In this document: in pieces, positions 6,402-14,489 of the stretch
Layout: every line of letters starts with the position of its first letter
Position numbering within the stretch: position 1 is the stretch's first letter
Notes under the pieces: generated by a model
What the model was told of the DNA's origin: nothing
The model's input: only the letters and a program-made list of their open reading frames with translations
Databases searched by the model: none
Program-made: the position numbers and the translations under genes
Assembly (NCBI GenBank): GCA_049646625.1
Contig: JBARWE010000091.1
Coordinates: 1-17,168, forward strand
From: PRO6 sp049646625
Lineage (GTDB): Bacteria; Pseudomonadota; Alphaproteobacteria; Rhizobiales; Xanthobacteraceae
Direction of reading: 5' to 3'
Length of the DNA stretch: 17,168 nt

Positions 6402-8558
6402 TCAACCTGCCGCTTTCGCCTCCTTGCGGCGCGCGTGAAGGATGAACTCGGTGTAGCCGTTCGGCTGTGCCGCGCCCTTGAACACCAGATCGCAGGCGGC
6501 CTGGAAGGCGACGCCGTCGAAGGCAGGCGCCATCGGCCTGTAGAGCGGATCGCCCTCGTTCTGCCGGTCCACCACCGCCGCCATACGCTTCAGCGCGTCC
6601 ATCACCTGATCCTTGCTGACCACGCCGTGGTGCAGCCAGTTGGCAAGATGCTGGCTGGAGATGCGCAGCGTGGCGCGGTCCTCCATCAGGCCGACGTCGT
6701 GGATGTCCGGCACCTTGGAGCAGCCGACGCCCTGATCGATCCAGCGCACGACGTAGCCGAGAATGCCCTGACAGTTGTTGTCGATCTCCTGACGCACGTC
6801 GTCGGGCGCCCAGTTCGACTGCGACACCGGGATGGTGATGATGTCATCGAGGCTGGCGCGTTCGCGCGACTTCAGTTCCTGCTGCCGCGCGGCGACATCG
6901 ACCTGATGGTAATGCAGCGCGTGCAGCGTCGCCGCTGTCGGCGAAGGCACCCAGGCGGTCGAGGCGCCGGCCTGCGGATGGGCGATCTTCTGCGCCACCA
7001 TGTCGGCCATCTTGTCCGGCGCCGCCCACATCCCCTTGCCGATCTGGGCATGGCCGGGCAGGCCGTCGATCAGGCCGTTGTCGACGTTCCAGTTCTCGTA
7101 AGCCTTGATCCACGCCGCCGACTTCATGTCGTTCTTGCGGATCATGGGGCCGGCTTCGAGAGAGGTGCGGATTTCGTCGCCGGTGCGGTCGAGGAAGCCG
7201 GTGTTGATGAACATCAGCCGGGTCGAGGCGTTCTGGATGCACGCCTTGAGGTTGACCGTGGTGCGGCGCTCCTCGTCCATGATGCCGATCTTCATGGTGT
7301 TGGCCGGCAGCCCGAGCAGCTTCTCGACGCGGGTGAAGATCTCGCAGGCGAACGCCACCTCGTCGGGGCCGTGCATCTTCGGCTTGACGATGTAGATCGA
7401 ACCGGTGCGGCTGTTGCGCAGTTTGCCGGTGGCTTTGATGTCGTGGATGCCGATCAGGCCCGACAGCGCCGCGTCGAGGATGCCCTCGGGCGTTTCGTTG
7501 CCGTCTTTGTCGAGCACGGCGTCGGTCCACATATGGTGGCCGACATTGCGCATCAGCAGCAGGCTGCGGCCGTGCAGCGTCAGGGTTTTGCCGTCCGGCG
7601 TCTTGTAGGTGCGGTCGGCGTTGAGCGTGCGTTGCAGCGTCTTGCCGCCCTTCTCGAAATCGGCGGACAGCGTGCCTTTGAACAGGCCGAGCGTGTTGCG
7701 GTAGACCAGCACCTTGTCGTCGGCATCGACGGCGGCGACCGAGTCTTCCATGTCGAGGATGGTGGAGATCGCCGCCTCGATCACGATATCGGCGACGCCT
7801 GCGGCATCGTCCTTGCCGATGATGTTGGCGCGGTCGATGCGAATGTCGATGTGCAGGCCGTGGTTGACCAGCAGCACCGCCGACGGCATCGCCGCATCGC
7901 CCTGGAAGCCGGCAAACTGCGCCGGGTTCTTCAAGCCCGTGCTCTGGCCGCCAGCGAGCTTCGCCACGAGCTTGCCGCCGTCGACGCTGTAGGCGGTGAC
8001 GTCGGCATGGCTGCCTGACGCCAGCGGCACGGCGGAATCGAGAAACGCCTTGGCGCGCGCGATCACCTTGGCGCCGCGTACCTTGTCGTAGCCGCGTGCC
8101 TCGTTGGCCTCGTGCGGGATCACGTCGGTGCCGTAGAAGGCATCATACAGGCTGCCCCAGCGCGCGTTGGCGGCGTTCAGCGCATAGCGCGCATTAGTCA
8201 GCGGCACCACGAGCTGCGGCCCGCAGATGGTTGCGATCTCGTCATCGACGTTGGCGGTTTCGACCGCGCGCGTCGCCGGCTCCGGCACCAGGTAGCCGAT
8301 CTGCTGCAGGAACGCCTTGTAGGCGGCGGCGTCGAACGCCTTGCCCTTGTGGGTGCGGTGCCAATCGTCGATCTTGCCCTGCAGGGTGTCGCGGAAGCCG
8401 AGCAGTTCGCGATTCTTCGGCGTGAGGTCGCGCACGATGGCGGCGAAGCCGGCCCAGAACGTGTCCGCAGCAATGCCGGTGCCGGGTGCCGCTTCCTTCT
8501 CGACGAAGTCGAACAGCACGCGGGCGATTTTCAGTCCATGGGCATCGATACGGGTCAT
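6402..8558 (-). CDS. glcB: Malate synthase G
   Basis: This enzyme condenses glyoxylate with acetyl-CoA to malate, the second step of the glyoxylate bypass, needed for growth on acetate, fatty acids or stored polyhydroxybutyrate. At 718 residues it has the long single-chain G-type length (E. coli has 723). Matching the E. coli active site: R337 in LMRNVGHHMWTD, E429 in GIMDEERRTT, D457 in NTGFLDRTGDEI, C613 in GCSKVPDI, and the likely catalytic base D627 in GLMEDRATLRISSQH. The ATG at 8558 starts the usual MTRIDAHGLKIA N-terminus, with only a weak GAGA ribosome binding site. It stands alone, divergent from the sulfate transport operon, with a strong hairpin behind the stop. Confidence 0.98.
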   Translation of the reverse strand: MTRIDAHGLKIARVLFDFVEKEAAPGTGIAADTFWAGFAAIVRDLTPKNRELLGFRDTLQGKIDDWHRTHKGKAFDAAAYKAFLQQIGYLVPEPATRAVETANVDDEIATICGPQLVVPLTNARYALNAANARWGSLYDAFYGTDVIPHEANEARGYDKVRGAKVIARAKAFLDSAVPLASGSHADVTAYSVDGGKLVAKLAGGQSTGLKNPAQFAGFQGDAAMPSAVLLVNHGLHIDIRIDRANIIGKDDAAGVADIVIEAAISTILDMEDSVAAVDADDKVLVYRNTLGLFKGTLSADFEKGGKTLQRTLNADRTYKTPDGKTLTLHGRSLLLMRNVGHHMWTDAVLDKDGNETPEGILDAALSGLIGIHDIKATGKLRNSRTGSIYIVKPKMHGPDEVAFACEIFTRVEKLLGLPANTMKIGIMDEERRTTVNLKACIQNASTRLMFINTGFLDRTGDEIRTSLEAGPMIRKNDMKSAAWIKAYENWNVDNGLIDGLPGHAQIGKGMWAAPDKMADMVAQKIAHPQAGASTAWVPSPTAATLHALHYHQVDVAARQQELKSRERASLDDIITIPVSQSNWAPDDVRQEIDNNCQGILGYVVRWIDQGVGCSKVPDIHDVGLMEDRATLRISSQHLANWLHHGVVSKDQVMDALKRMAAVVDRQNEGDPLYRPMAPAFDGVAFQAACDLVFKGAAQPNGYTEFILHARRKEAKAAG

Positions 8559-8631
8559 CAGCGCGGTCTCACGGTTCGGTGGTTCGGGCGGGTGCGGACG
8601 GGAAATGTCTGGCGGAAGCGCCAGCGCAAGC

Positions 8632-8657
8632 CTTTTAGCGCGAAAGCGCCCTAAAAG
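8632..8657. promoter_or_regulatory. Hairpin with GAAA tetraloop in the glcB-sbp spacer
   Basis: CTTTTAG-CGC, a GAAA loop, then GCG-CC-CTAAAAG: ten base pairs with a two-base bulge. The flanks AAGCC (before) and GGCTT (after) add further partial symmetry. It lies about 75 bases before the glcB start on one strand and about 165 before sbp on the other. It could be a leader structure, an operator or a relic terminator; the sequence does not decide. Confidence 0.4.
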
Positions 8658-8742
8658 AGAAGGCTTTTGCAGGACCTTGCACGGCCGCCTTTGGTTGGAA
8701 GGGGTGTGCCGCGTCGCGGTGCCGCGCCCGGGTGACGGTTAA

Positions 8743-8771
8743 TTGACATGCCGCGCCATCTTGCGGATTTT
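8743..8771 (+). promoter_or_regulatory. Putative sigma-70-type promoter of the sulfate operon
   Basis: A perfect TTGACA (8743-8748) is followed by a 17-base spacer and GATTTT (8766-8771), a three-of-six match to TATAAT. Transcription would begin near 8778, leaving a leader of about 45 bases before the sbp ATG. The -35 and spacing are good and the -10 is weak, as is frequent in GC-rich alphaproteobacteria and in activated promoters. Confidence 0.4.
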
Positions 8772-8821
8772 GACGGGCCGTTGCGGCAGCGTCGCCGCGC
8801 CAGCCAGGGAGAGACCGACCG

Positions 8822-9808
8822 ATGCTCCGCTGCCTCGCCCTCGTGGCCGCGCTCGTGGTCGCCACTGTGGCGCACGCCGCCGATGTCTCGCTGCTCAACG
8901 TCTCCTATGATCCGACGCGCGAACTCTACGCCGACTTCAACAAGGCGTTTGCCGCGGCCTACAAGGCCGACACCGGCCGCGAGGTTGCGATCCGGCAATC
9001 GCACGGCGGTTCCGGCAGCCAGGCGCGCGCGGTGATCAGCGGCCTGCAGGCCGACGTGGTGACGCTGGCGCTTGCCTACGACATCGACGCCATTGCCGCG
9101 CGCGGGCTGATCGCCGCCGACTGGCAGGCGCGTCTGCCCGACAACTCGGCACCCTACACCTCGACCATCGTGTTCCTGGTGCGCAAGGGCAACCCCAAGG
9201 CGATCAGGGACTGGGACGATCTCGCCAAGCCGGGCGTTGGCGTCGTCACGCCGAATCCGAAGACATCGGGCGGCGCACGCTGGAACTACCTCGCCGCCTG
9301 GGGCTACGCGCTGAAAAAATATGGCGGTGACGACAAGGCACGCGATTTCGTGGCGCGCATCTTCAAGAACGTGTCGGTGCTCGACACCGGCGCGCGCGGC
9401 TCCGCCGTCACCTTCATCGAGCGCGGCGTCGGCGATGTGCTGATCGCATGGGAGAACGAGGCGTTCCTGGCGATCAACGAGACCGGCAAGGGCCAGTTCG
9501 AGATCGTCGTGCCGTCGCGTTCGATTCTTGCCGAGCCGCCGGTGGCGGTGGTCGATGCCGTTGCCGCGAAAAAGGGAACCCGCGCCGCCGCTGACGCTTA
9601 CTTAAGATACTGGTATACGAAGGAGGGTCAGGAGATCGCCGCCCGCCACGGGTATCGTCCGCGCGACGCCGAGGTTGCGCGCGCGCATGCCGCCTCGTTC
9701 GCCAAGGTCGATCTGTTCACCATCGACGAGGTGTTCGGCGGCTGGGCCAAGGCGCAGAAGACGCATTTTAGCGAGGGCGGGGTGTTCGACCGGATCTACC
9801 GCGACTGA
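8822..9808 (+). CDS. sbp: Sulfate ABC transporter substrate-binding protein
   Basis: This periplasmic protein captures sulfate and delivers it to the CysTW membrane channel. The 328 residues begin with a signal peptide (hydrophobic core about 5-17, cleavage after A19 in AHA-AD). The mature part follows E. coli Sbp closely: LNVSYDPTRELY, IRQSHGGSGSQA, ADVVTLALAYDIDAIA, LPDNSAPYTSTIVFLVRKGN, NPKTSGGARWNYLAAWGYA, and IAWENEA. These segments include the loops that bind sulfate through uncharged groups. The length equals Sbp (329) rather than CysP (338), and I prefer sbp, though cysP is often used for the same position. The ATG has a GGGAGA ribosome binding site. It is the first gene of the operon sbp-cysT-cysW-cysA. 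Confidence 0.96.
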   Translation: MLRCLALVAALVVATVAHAADVSLLNVSYDPTRELYADFNKAFAAAYKADTGREVAIRQSHGGSGSQARAVISGLQADVVTLALAYDIDAIAARGLIAADWQARLPDNSAPYTSTIVFLVRKGNPKAIRDWDDLAKPGVGVVTPNPKTSGGARWNYLAAWGYALKKYGGDDKARDFVARIFKNVSVLDTGARGSAVTFIERGVGDVLIAWENEAFLAINETGKGQFEIVVPSRSILAEPPVAVVDAVAAKKGTRAAADAYLRYWYTKEGQEIAARHGYRPRDAEVARAHAASFAKVDLFTIDEVFGGWAKAQKTHFSEGGVFDRIYRD

Positions 9809-9843
9809 TCCGCCGCGAAGGCTGCATACTGCACGACGTTCGC

Positions 9844-10689
9844 TTGGGGGCGCGTTTGAAGGGACAGGCGAGACGCAGCACGCTGCCGGGATTCGGCCTC
9901 ACCATGGGGCTGACCCTGACATGGCTGTCGCTGATCGTGCTGATCCCGCTCGCCGGGCTGTTCGTGCAGACGGCGGATCTGAGCCTCGCCGAGTTCTGGG
10001 CCATCGTCACCAGCCGCCGCACGCTCAATGCGCTGAAATTGTCGTTCGGCCTGTCGCTGGCGGCCGCCGCGACCAGCCTTGTGATGGGCATGGTGGTGGT
10101 GTGGGCGCTGGTGCGCTACCGCTTTCCCGGCCGGCGACTGTTCGACGCCATCGTCGATATTCCGTTCGCGCTGCCGACGGCGGTGGCGGGCGTGGCACTG
10201 ACCGCGCTGTTCGCGGAAAAAGGCTGGCTCGGCGCGCCGCTCGCAGCTCTCGGCATCAAGGTCGCGTTCACGCCGCTCGGCATCTATGTGGCGATGGTGT
10301 TCATCAGCTTTCCGTTCGTGGTGCGCACGGTGCAGCCGGTGTTGCAGGACCTTGAGACGGAGCTGGAGGAGGTTGCTGTCAGCCTTGGCGCCAGCCGCTG
10401 GCATGTCGTCGCTCGCGTCATCCTGCCGGGCATCGCGCCGGCGATCCTGACCGGGCTGGCGCTCGCCTTCGCCCGCGCGGTCGGCGAATATGGTTCTGTG
10501 ATCTTCATCGCCGGCAACCTGCCGAACGTGTCGGAGATCGCGCCGCTGCTGATCGTCATCAGGCTCGCCGAATACCGCTATGCCGACGCCACCGCCATTG
10601 CCGTGGTGATGCTGGCCGCGGCCTTTCTCATCATCTTCGTCATTAACCGCATTCAGCGGCGGGCGCAGGCCCGCGCGCCGGCGTTGTGA
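9844..10689 (+). CDS. cysT: CysT (CysU), sulfate ABC transporter permease
   Basis: CysT is one of the two inner-membrane subunits of the sulfate/thiosulfate importer. The 281-residue protein has about six membrane helices and the family segments LPGFGL near the start, RYRFPGRRLFDAIVDIPFALPTAVAG in the middle, and the cytoplasmic EAA loop EEVAVSLGASRWHVV...LPGIAPA that docks onto CysA. No ATG precedes the conserved RRSTLPGF region, so initiation must use TTG at 9844 or TTG at 9856. The latter has GGGGG five bases upstream and may be the real one. The first ATG (9904) would cut off residues shared with E. coli CysT. It is 35 bases behind sbp and 6 before cysW. Confidence 0.95.
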   Translation: MGARLKGQARRSTLPGFGLTMGLTLTWLSLIVLIPLAGLFVQTADLSLAEFWAIVTSRRTLNALKLSFGLSLAAAATSLVMGMVVVWALVRYRFPGRRLFDAIVDIPFALPTAVAGVALTALFAEKGWLGAPLAALGIKVAFTPLGIYVAMVFISFPFVVRTVQPVLQDLETELEEVAVSLGASRWHVVARVILPGIAPAILTGLALAFARAVGEYGSVIFIAGNLPNVSEIAPLLIVIRLAEYRYADATAIAVVMLAAAFLIIFVINRIQRRAQARAPAL

Positions 10690-10695
10690 GGCGCG

Positions 10696-11577
10696 ATGGC
10701 TGAGGCCGAAAGTACCCGCGCCGTGCGCGCTTGCGAGGCGCGCAACGATGCGCTGACCGAGCCGCCGCTCGTGCGGCTTGGCATCATCGTGCTGGCGGTG
10801 GCGTTCCTCACCGTGTTCATCGTGTTGCCGCTGGTACTGGTGTTCGCGCAGGCCCTTAGGGAGGGCGTTGCCGCCTATGTCGCCGCGCTCGCCGATCCCG
10901 AGGCGCAGAGCGCCGTTGTGCTGACGCTGACGGTCGCGGCGATTTCGGTCGGGCTTAACCTCGCCTTCGGCCTGGTGATGGCGTGGGCGATCGCGAAATT
11001 CGAGTTCGCCGGCCGCACGCTGCTCATCAGCCTGATCGACCTGCCGTTCTCGGTCAGCCCGGTGATCGCCGGTCTGGTCTTTGTGTTGCTGTTCGGCGCG
11101 CAGAGTACGCTCGGCGCCTGGCTGATTGCCCGCGACATTCCGATCCTGTTCGCGCTGCCGGGCATCGTGCTCGCCACCACCTTCGTCACCTTTCCGTTCG
11201 TGGCGCGCGAACTGATCCCCCTGATGCTGCAGCAGGGCACGCAGGAGGAGGAAGCGGCGATCTCGCTCGGCGCTTCCGGCTGGCGCGCGTTCGTCCGCGT
11301 CACGCTGCCCAATATCAAGTGGGGGCTGATCTACGGCATTTTGCTTTGCAATGCCCGTGCCATGGGCGAGTTCGGCGCGGTGTCGGTGGTGTCCGGCCAC
11401 ATCCGCGGCGAGACGAATACCATGCCGCTGCTGGTCGAAATCCTCTATAATGAATATCAGATCATGGCCGCGTTTGCGGTCGCCTCGCTACTTGCGGTCC
11501 TCGCGGTAGTGACGCTGGTGGTCAAGGCGGTGCTCGAACGGCGGCTCGCGGAAGGACGGCGGCAACGTGACCATTGA
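10696..11577 (+). CDS. cysW: CysW, sulfate ABC transporter permease
   Basis: CysW is the second inner-membrane subunit of the sulfate/thiosulfate importer. The 293 residues include a short cytoplasmic N-terminus, about six membrane helices, the segment KFEFAGRTLLISLIDLPFSVSPVIAGL typical of CysW, the EAA loop EEEAAISLGASGWRAFVRVTLPN, and NARAMGEFGAVSVVSGHIRG near the end. The ATG lies six bases behind the cysT stop, with a GAGG site overlapping that stop. Its own last codons overlap the cysA start by 11 bases. Both arrangements point to coupled translation. Confidence 0.97.
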   Translation: MAEAESTRAVRACEARNDALTEPPLVRLGIIVLAVAFLTVFIVLPLVLVFAQALREGVAAYVAALADPEAQSAVVLTLTVAAISVGLNLAFGLVMAWAIAKFEFAGRTLLISLIDLPFSVSPVIAGLVFVLLFGAQSTLGAWLIARDIPILFALPGIVLATTFVTFPFVARELIPLMLQQGTQEEEAAISLGASGWRAFVRVTLPNIKWGLIYGILLCNARAMGEFGAVSVVSGHIRGETNTMPLLVEILYNEYQIMAAFAVASLLAVLAVVTLVVKAVLERRLAEGRRQRDH

Positions 11578-12616
11578 GGTGCGCAACATCGTGAAGCGAT
11601 TCGGCGCCTTCGCCGCGCTCGACCATGTCGATCTCAAGGTCGGCACCGGCGAACTGGTGGCGCTGCTCGGCCCGTCCGGCTCCGGCAAGACCACGCTGTT
11701 GCGTATCATCGCCGGTCTCGAATGGCCTGACGAGGGCGATATCCGCTTCGACGGCGAGGACGCGCTGAAGCAGGGTGCCGGCGAGCGCCATGTCGGCTTC
11801 GTGTTCCAGCATTACGCGCTGTTCCGCCACATGACGGTGTTCGAGAACGTCGCCTTCGGCCTGCGCGTGCAGCCGCGCGCGATCCGCAAGAGCGAGGCCG
11901 CGATCCGCGCCCGCGTCCATGACCTGCTCGACCTCGTGCAGTTGCGCTGGCTCGCCGAGCGCTACCCGAGCCAGTTGTCCGGCGGCCAGCGCCAGCGCAT
12001 CGCGCTGGCGCGTGCGCTCGCCATCGAGCCGCGCATCCTGCTGCTCGACGAGCCGTTCGGTGCGCTCGACGCCAAGGTGCGCAAGGAACTGCGCCAGTGG
12101 CTGCGCACGCTGCACGACGAAATCCACGTTACCTCGCTGTTCGTCACCCACGACCAGGAGGAGGCGCTGGAGGTGGCCAACCGCGTGGTGGTGATGGACA
12201 AGGGCCGTATCGAGCAGATCGGCACGCCGGCGGAGGTCTACGACAACCCCAGGACCGCCTTCGTCCATGCCTTCATCGGCGAGTCGATCGTGCTGCCGGT
12301 CGAGGTGCGCGACGGCCGGGTGCGGCTCGGCGCCAGTGATCTCGACCTCGTCGCCGACGGCGCGGCCTCCGGCCCCTCGCAGCTGTTCGTGCGCCGGCAC
12401 GACATGGACGTCGGCCCGGTCGGCTCTGGCGCCCTCGAAGGCGCGGTGCGCCGCGTGCGCACCTTCGGCCCGGTGCAGCGGGCCGACGTTGCGCTCACCT
12501 CCGCTGGCGGCGAAACGCTGATCGAGATCGACACCCCGCGCGACCGCCGGCTTGCGCCGGGCGACATCGTCGGGCTGCATCCGCGCCGCTACCGTATCTT
12601 TGCCGCCGAGGCGTGA
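11567..12616 (+). CDS. cysA: CysA, sulfate ABC transporter ATP-binding protein
   Basis: CysA hydrolyses ATP to drive sulfate/thiosulfate import through CysTW. The 349 residues contain Walker A GPSGSGKT (35-42), Q-loop Q81, signature LSGGQRQR (137-144), Walker B ILLLDEP (157-163), D-loop GALD and switch H195. A C-terminal regulatory region (about 240-349) ends in a TOBE-like fold. The start is GTG at 11567, which begins TIEVRNIVKRFG and lies inside the last codons of cysW in another frame. The length is typical of the family. It is the last gene of the operon; the next gene begins 73 bases later and has an unrelated function. Confidence 0.97.
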   Translation: MTIEVRNIVKRFGAFAALDHVDLKVGTGELVALLGPSGSGKTTLLRIIAGLEWPDEGDIRFDGEDALKQGAGERHVGFVFQHYALFRHMTVFENVAFGLRVQPRAIRKSEAAIRARVHDLLDLVQLRWLAERYPSQLSGGQRQRIALARALAIEPRILLLDEPFGALDAKVRKELRQWLRTLHDEIHVTSLFVTHDQEEALEVANRVVVMDKGRIEQIGTPAEVYDNPRTAFVHAFIGESIVLPVEVRDGRVRLGASDLDLVADGAASGPSQLFVRRHDMDVGPVGSGALEGAVRRVRTFGPVQRADVALTSAGGETLIEIDTPRDRRLAPGDIVGLHPRRYRIFAAEA

Positions 12617-12689
12617 GGCGGTCTCGTCGTTCACGAATAAGCCACGGTTGATGTGCAACAACGGCTCCCTTCCTTTGGGGGACCCATCG

Positions 12690-13202
12690 ATGTCGCGGAT
12701 GATTTGGGCCGGTGCCGGGCTGGCGCTTGTCTTGACGCTTGCCGGCTGTGCCGATCGGCCGCCGCCGGAGCAGCCGGCCTTCTATCTCAGCATGGCGCAC
12801 GGCGGTGCCAAGCTCGACAGCGCGGTCGCCGCCTCGATGATCTCCGGTTATCGCCGCAACAATGGCCTTGATGCCGTCGCCGTCGATCCGCAATTGACCG
12901 CGGCCGCGGAAGCGCAGTCGATGGCCATGGCGAAGCAGAACAAGCTCGACCACAACGCCGGCGGTACGCTGATCAAGCGGATCAAGGCGGCGGGTTTCGA
13001 GCCGGCGCTGGCGGTCGAGAATATTTCCGCGGGCTACCATACGCTGGCGGAAGCGTTCTCAGGCTGGCGCGATTCGCCGCCGCATCGCGACAACATGCTC
13101 AAGAAGGGCGTGACCCGGATGGGGATCGCCGCGACCTACGCGCCCAACACCAAGTACAAGGTGTTCTGGACCCTGATCCTCGCGGCGCCTGATGCCCGAT
13201 GA
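12690..13202 (+). CDS. CAP (SCP/PR1) domain lipoprotein
   Basis: The 170-residue protein starts with a lipoprotein signal: hydrophobic core 5-17 and lipobox LAGC with C20 as lipid-modified cysteine, so it is probably anchored in the outer or inner membrane facing the periplasm. The rest is a CAP domain: an N-terminal ISGYRRNNGL helix, KLDHN with the conserved histidine, the ENIS motif, the WRDSPPHRDNML motif with its histidine, and a final hydrophobic strand FWTLILA. These histidines and the ENIS glutamate form the family's pocket. Bacterial members have mostly unknown functions. The ATG at 12690 is preceded by GGGGGA. The frame is open further upstream but without signal-peptide character. 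Confidence 0.88.
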   Translation: MSRMIWAGAGLALVLTLAGCADRPPPEQPAFYLSMAHGGAKLDSAVAASMISGYRRNNGLDAVAVDPQLTAAAEAQSMAMAKQNKLDHNAGGTLIKRIKAAGFEPALAVENISAGYHTLAEAFSGWRDSPPHRDNMLKKGVTRMGIAATYAPNTKYKVFWTLILAAPDAR

Positions 13203-13295
13203 CGGCGACGTGACGGTGGCCGCACCAAAGGCCGATTGACGCCGGCGCCAAGTCTCGCCACGGTGCATCGAACCTTTCGCTTTGCGCATGCGCTG

Positions 13296-14453
13296 ATGGA
13301 CGACAGCCCCACCACATCTCCCACGACCACCGCCATGTCTGCCGGAGCGCACCGTGTGCTGGTGCTGCAAGGCGGCGGCGCGCTCGGCTCCTATCAGGCC
13401 GGCGCCTACAAGGCGCTGTGCGAACACGATTTCGAGCCGGACTGGCTTGCCGGTATTTCGATCGGTGCGATCAACGCCGCGATCATTGCCGGCAATCCGC
13501 GCGAGTCGCGCGTGGCACGCCTCAAGGAATTCTGGGACATGGTGTCGGCGCCGGTGCCGTGGACGCCGAAACTCGCCGACGATCAAGGCCGCTCGTTCTT
13601 CAACGAGGCCAGCGCGGCAACGGTGGCGACGTTCGGCGTGCCGGGTTTCTTCACCCCGCGCTTCCCGCCCGCCCAGTTCCTGCCGTCGTCGCGGGTCGAC
13701 AATCTCAGCTATTACGACACCACACCGCTGCGCGCGACGCTGGAGCGGCTGGTCGATTTCGACCGCATCAATTCCGGCGTGACGCGGCTCAGCGTCGGCG
13801 CGGTCAATATCAAGACCGGCAACTTTGCCTATTTCGACAACGCCCGCCAGCGCATCGGCCCCGAGCACATCATGGCTTCAGGCGCGCTGCCGCCGGGACT
13901 GCCGGCGGTGGAGATCGACGGCGAATTCTATTGGGACGGCGGCATCGCCTCCAACACGCCGCTCGATTATGTGCTCGATCAGGATACGCGCGACGATCTT
14001 CTGATCTTCCAGGTCGATCTGTTCAGCGCCCGCGGACCACTGCCAACGACGCTGTTCGAGGTCGCCGAGCGCGAGAAGGACATCCGCTATTCGAGCCGCA
14101 CCCGCCTCAACACCGACCTCAACAAGCGCATTCGCCACGCGCGGCGGGCGCTGCGCGCGCTGATCGCCAAGCTGCCGGAGGAATTGAAGTCGGACCCCTC
14201 GGTCGCCATCCTGAGCGAGGCGGCCAAGGAAAACAACGTCACCGTGGTGCATCTGATCTACCGCCGCAAGACGCACCAGTCCTCGTCGAAGGACTATGAT
14301 TTTTCCCGGCTCAGCATGCGTGACCATTGGCAGGCCGGCGAGGAGGATGTGCATCGCTCGGTGCAGCGCCCGGAGAAACTGGTGCAGCGGCCGGACGAGG
14401 AGACGCTGGTGGCGCTCGACCTCACGCCGCACAACGGCAGTTCAGGATCGTAG
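13296..14453 (+). CDS. Patatin-like phospholipase with C-terminal DUF3734-type region
   Basis: Patatin enzymes hydrolyse acyl esters, usually of phospholipids, with a Ser-Asp dyad. From ATG 13296 the protein has 385 residues. It shows the oxyanion loop GGGALG (26-31), nucleophile elbow GISIG with S55, and D214 in WDGGIASNTPL, so the catalytic set is complete. The C-terminal segment YDFSRLSMRDHWQAGEEDV is typical of the DUF3734 extension found in a bacterial subgroup. There is no signal peptide, so it should act in the cytoplasm or at the inner membrane. TTG at 13236 would add twenty residues, and ATG at 13335 is another option. It lies 36 bases before bdhA on the same strand, which suggests a joint role in lipid or polyhydroxybutyrate use; the substrate cannot be told. 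Confidence 0.9.
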   Translation: MDDSPTTSPTTTAMSAGAHRVLVLQGGGALGSYQAGAYKALCEHDFEPDWLAGISIGAINAAIIAGNPRESRVARLKEFWDMVSAPVPWTPKLADDQGRSFFNEASAATVATFGVPGFFTPRFPPAQFLPSSRVDNLSYYDTTPLRATLERLVDFDRINSGVTRLSVGAVNIKTGNFAYFDNARQRIGPEHIMASGALPPGLPAVEIDGEFYWDGGIASNTPLDYVLDQDTRDDLLIFQVDLFSARGPLPTTLFEVAEREKDIRYSSRTRLNTDLNKRIRHARRALRALIAKLPEELKSDPSVAILSEAAKENNVTVVHLIYRRKTHQSSSKDYDFSRLSMRDHWQAGEEDVHRSVQRPEKLVQRPDEETLVALDLTPHNGSSGS

Positions 14454-14489
14454 CGCCGCGAGGCGCGACAACGAAGCAAGGAGAACGAC

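Larger units (their letters stand above)
8559..8821. other. Divergent intergenic region between glcB and sbp
   Basis: These 263 bases carry the control signals of two divergent units. They hold a hairpin at 8632-8657 and a sigma-70-like promoter at 8743-8771 for the sulfate operon. I could not recognise the glcB promoter. No small gene with a convincing start and ribosome binding site was seen. Confidence 0.6.

Noticed and set aside
6363..8018. A 551-codon open frame on the plus strand across glcB.
   Set aside because: The malate synthase frame on the other strand has intact active-site motifs over the whole length; the antisense product is His/Arg/Val-rich without any recognisable fold.
8559..8821. 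A sulfur-related riboswitch (SAM-II type) before the sulfate operon.
   Set aside because: I could not place the conserved pseudoknot features, and the only clear hairpin is far from the sbp start and has a different shape.
9796..11400. A 534-codon open frame on the minus strand across cysT and cysW.
   Set aside because: It is antisense to two clear permease genes. Its product is an Arg/His/Gln/Asp-rich low-complexity sequence of the kind produced by reading GC-rich genes in the wrong frame, and it has no domain.
12552..12689. An upstream extension of the CAP lipoprotein into cysA.
   Set aside because: It would bury the lipoprotein signal sequence and overlaps the end of cysA; the ATG at 12690 has its own GGGGGA site and begins the signal peptide.
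13284..13293. Ten-base palindrome GCGCATGCGC just before the patatin start.
   Set aside because: Short GC-only palindromes are expected by chance at this base composition, and nothing around it supports an operator.
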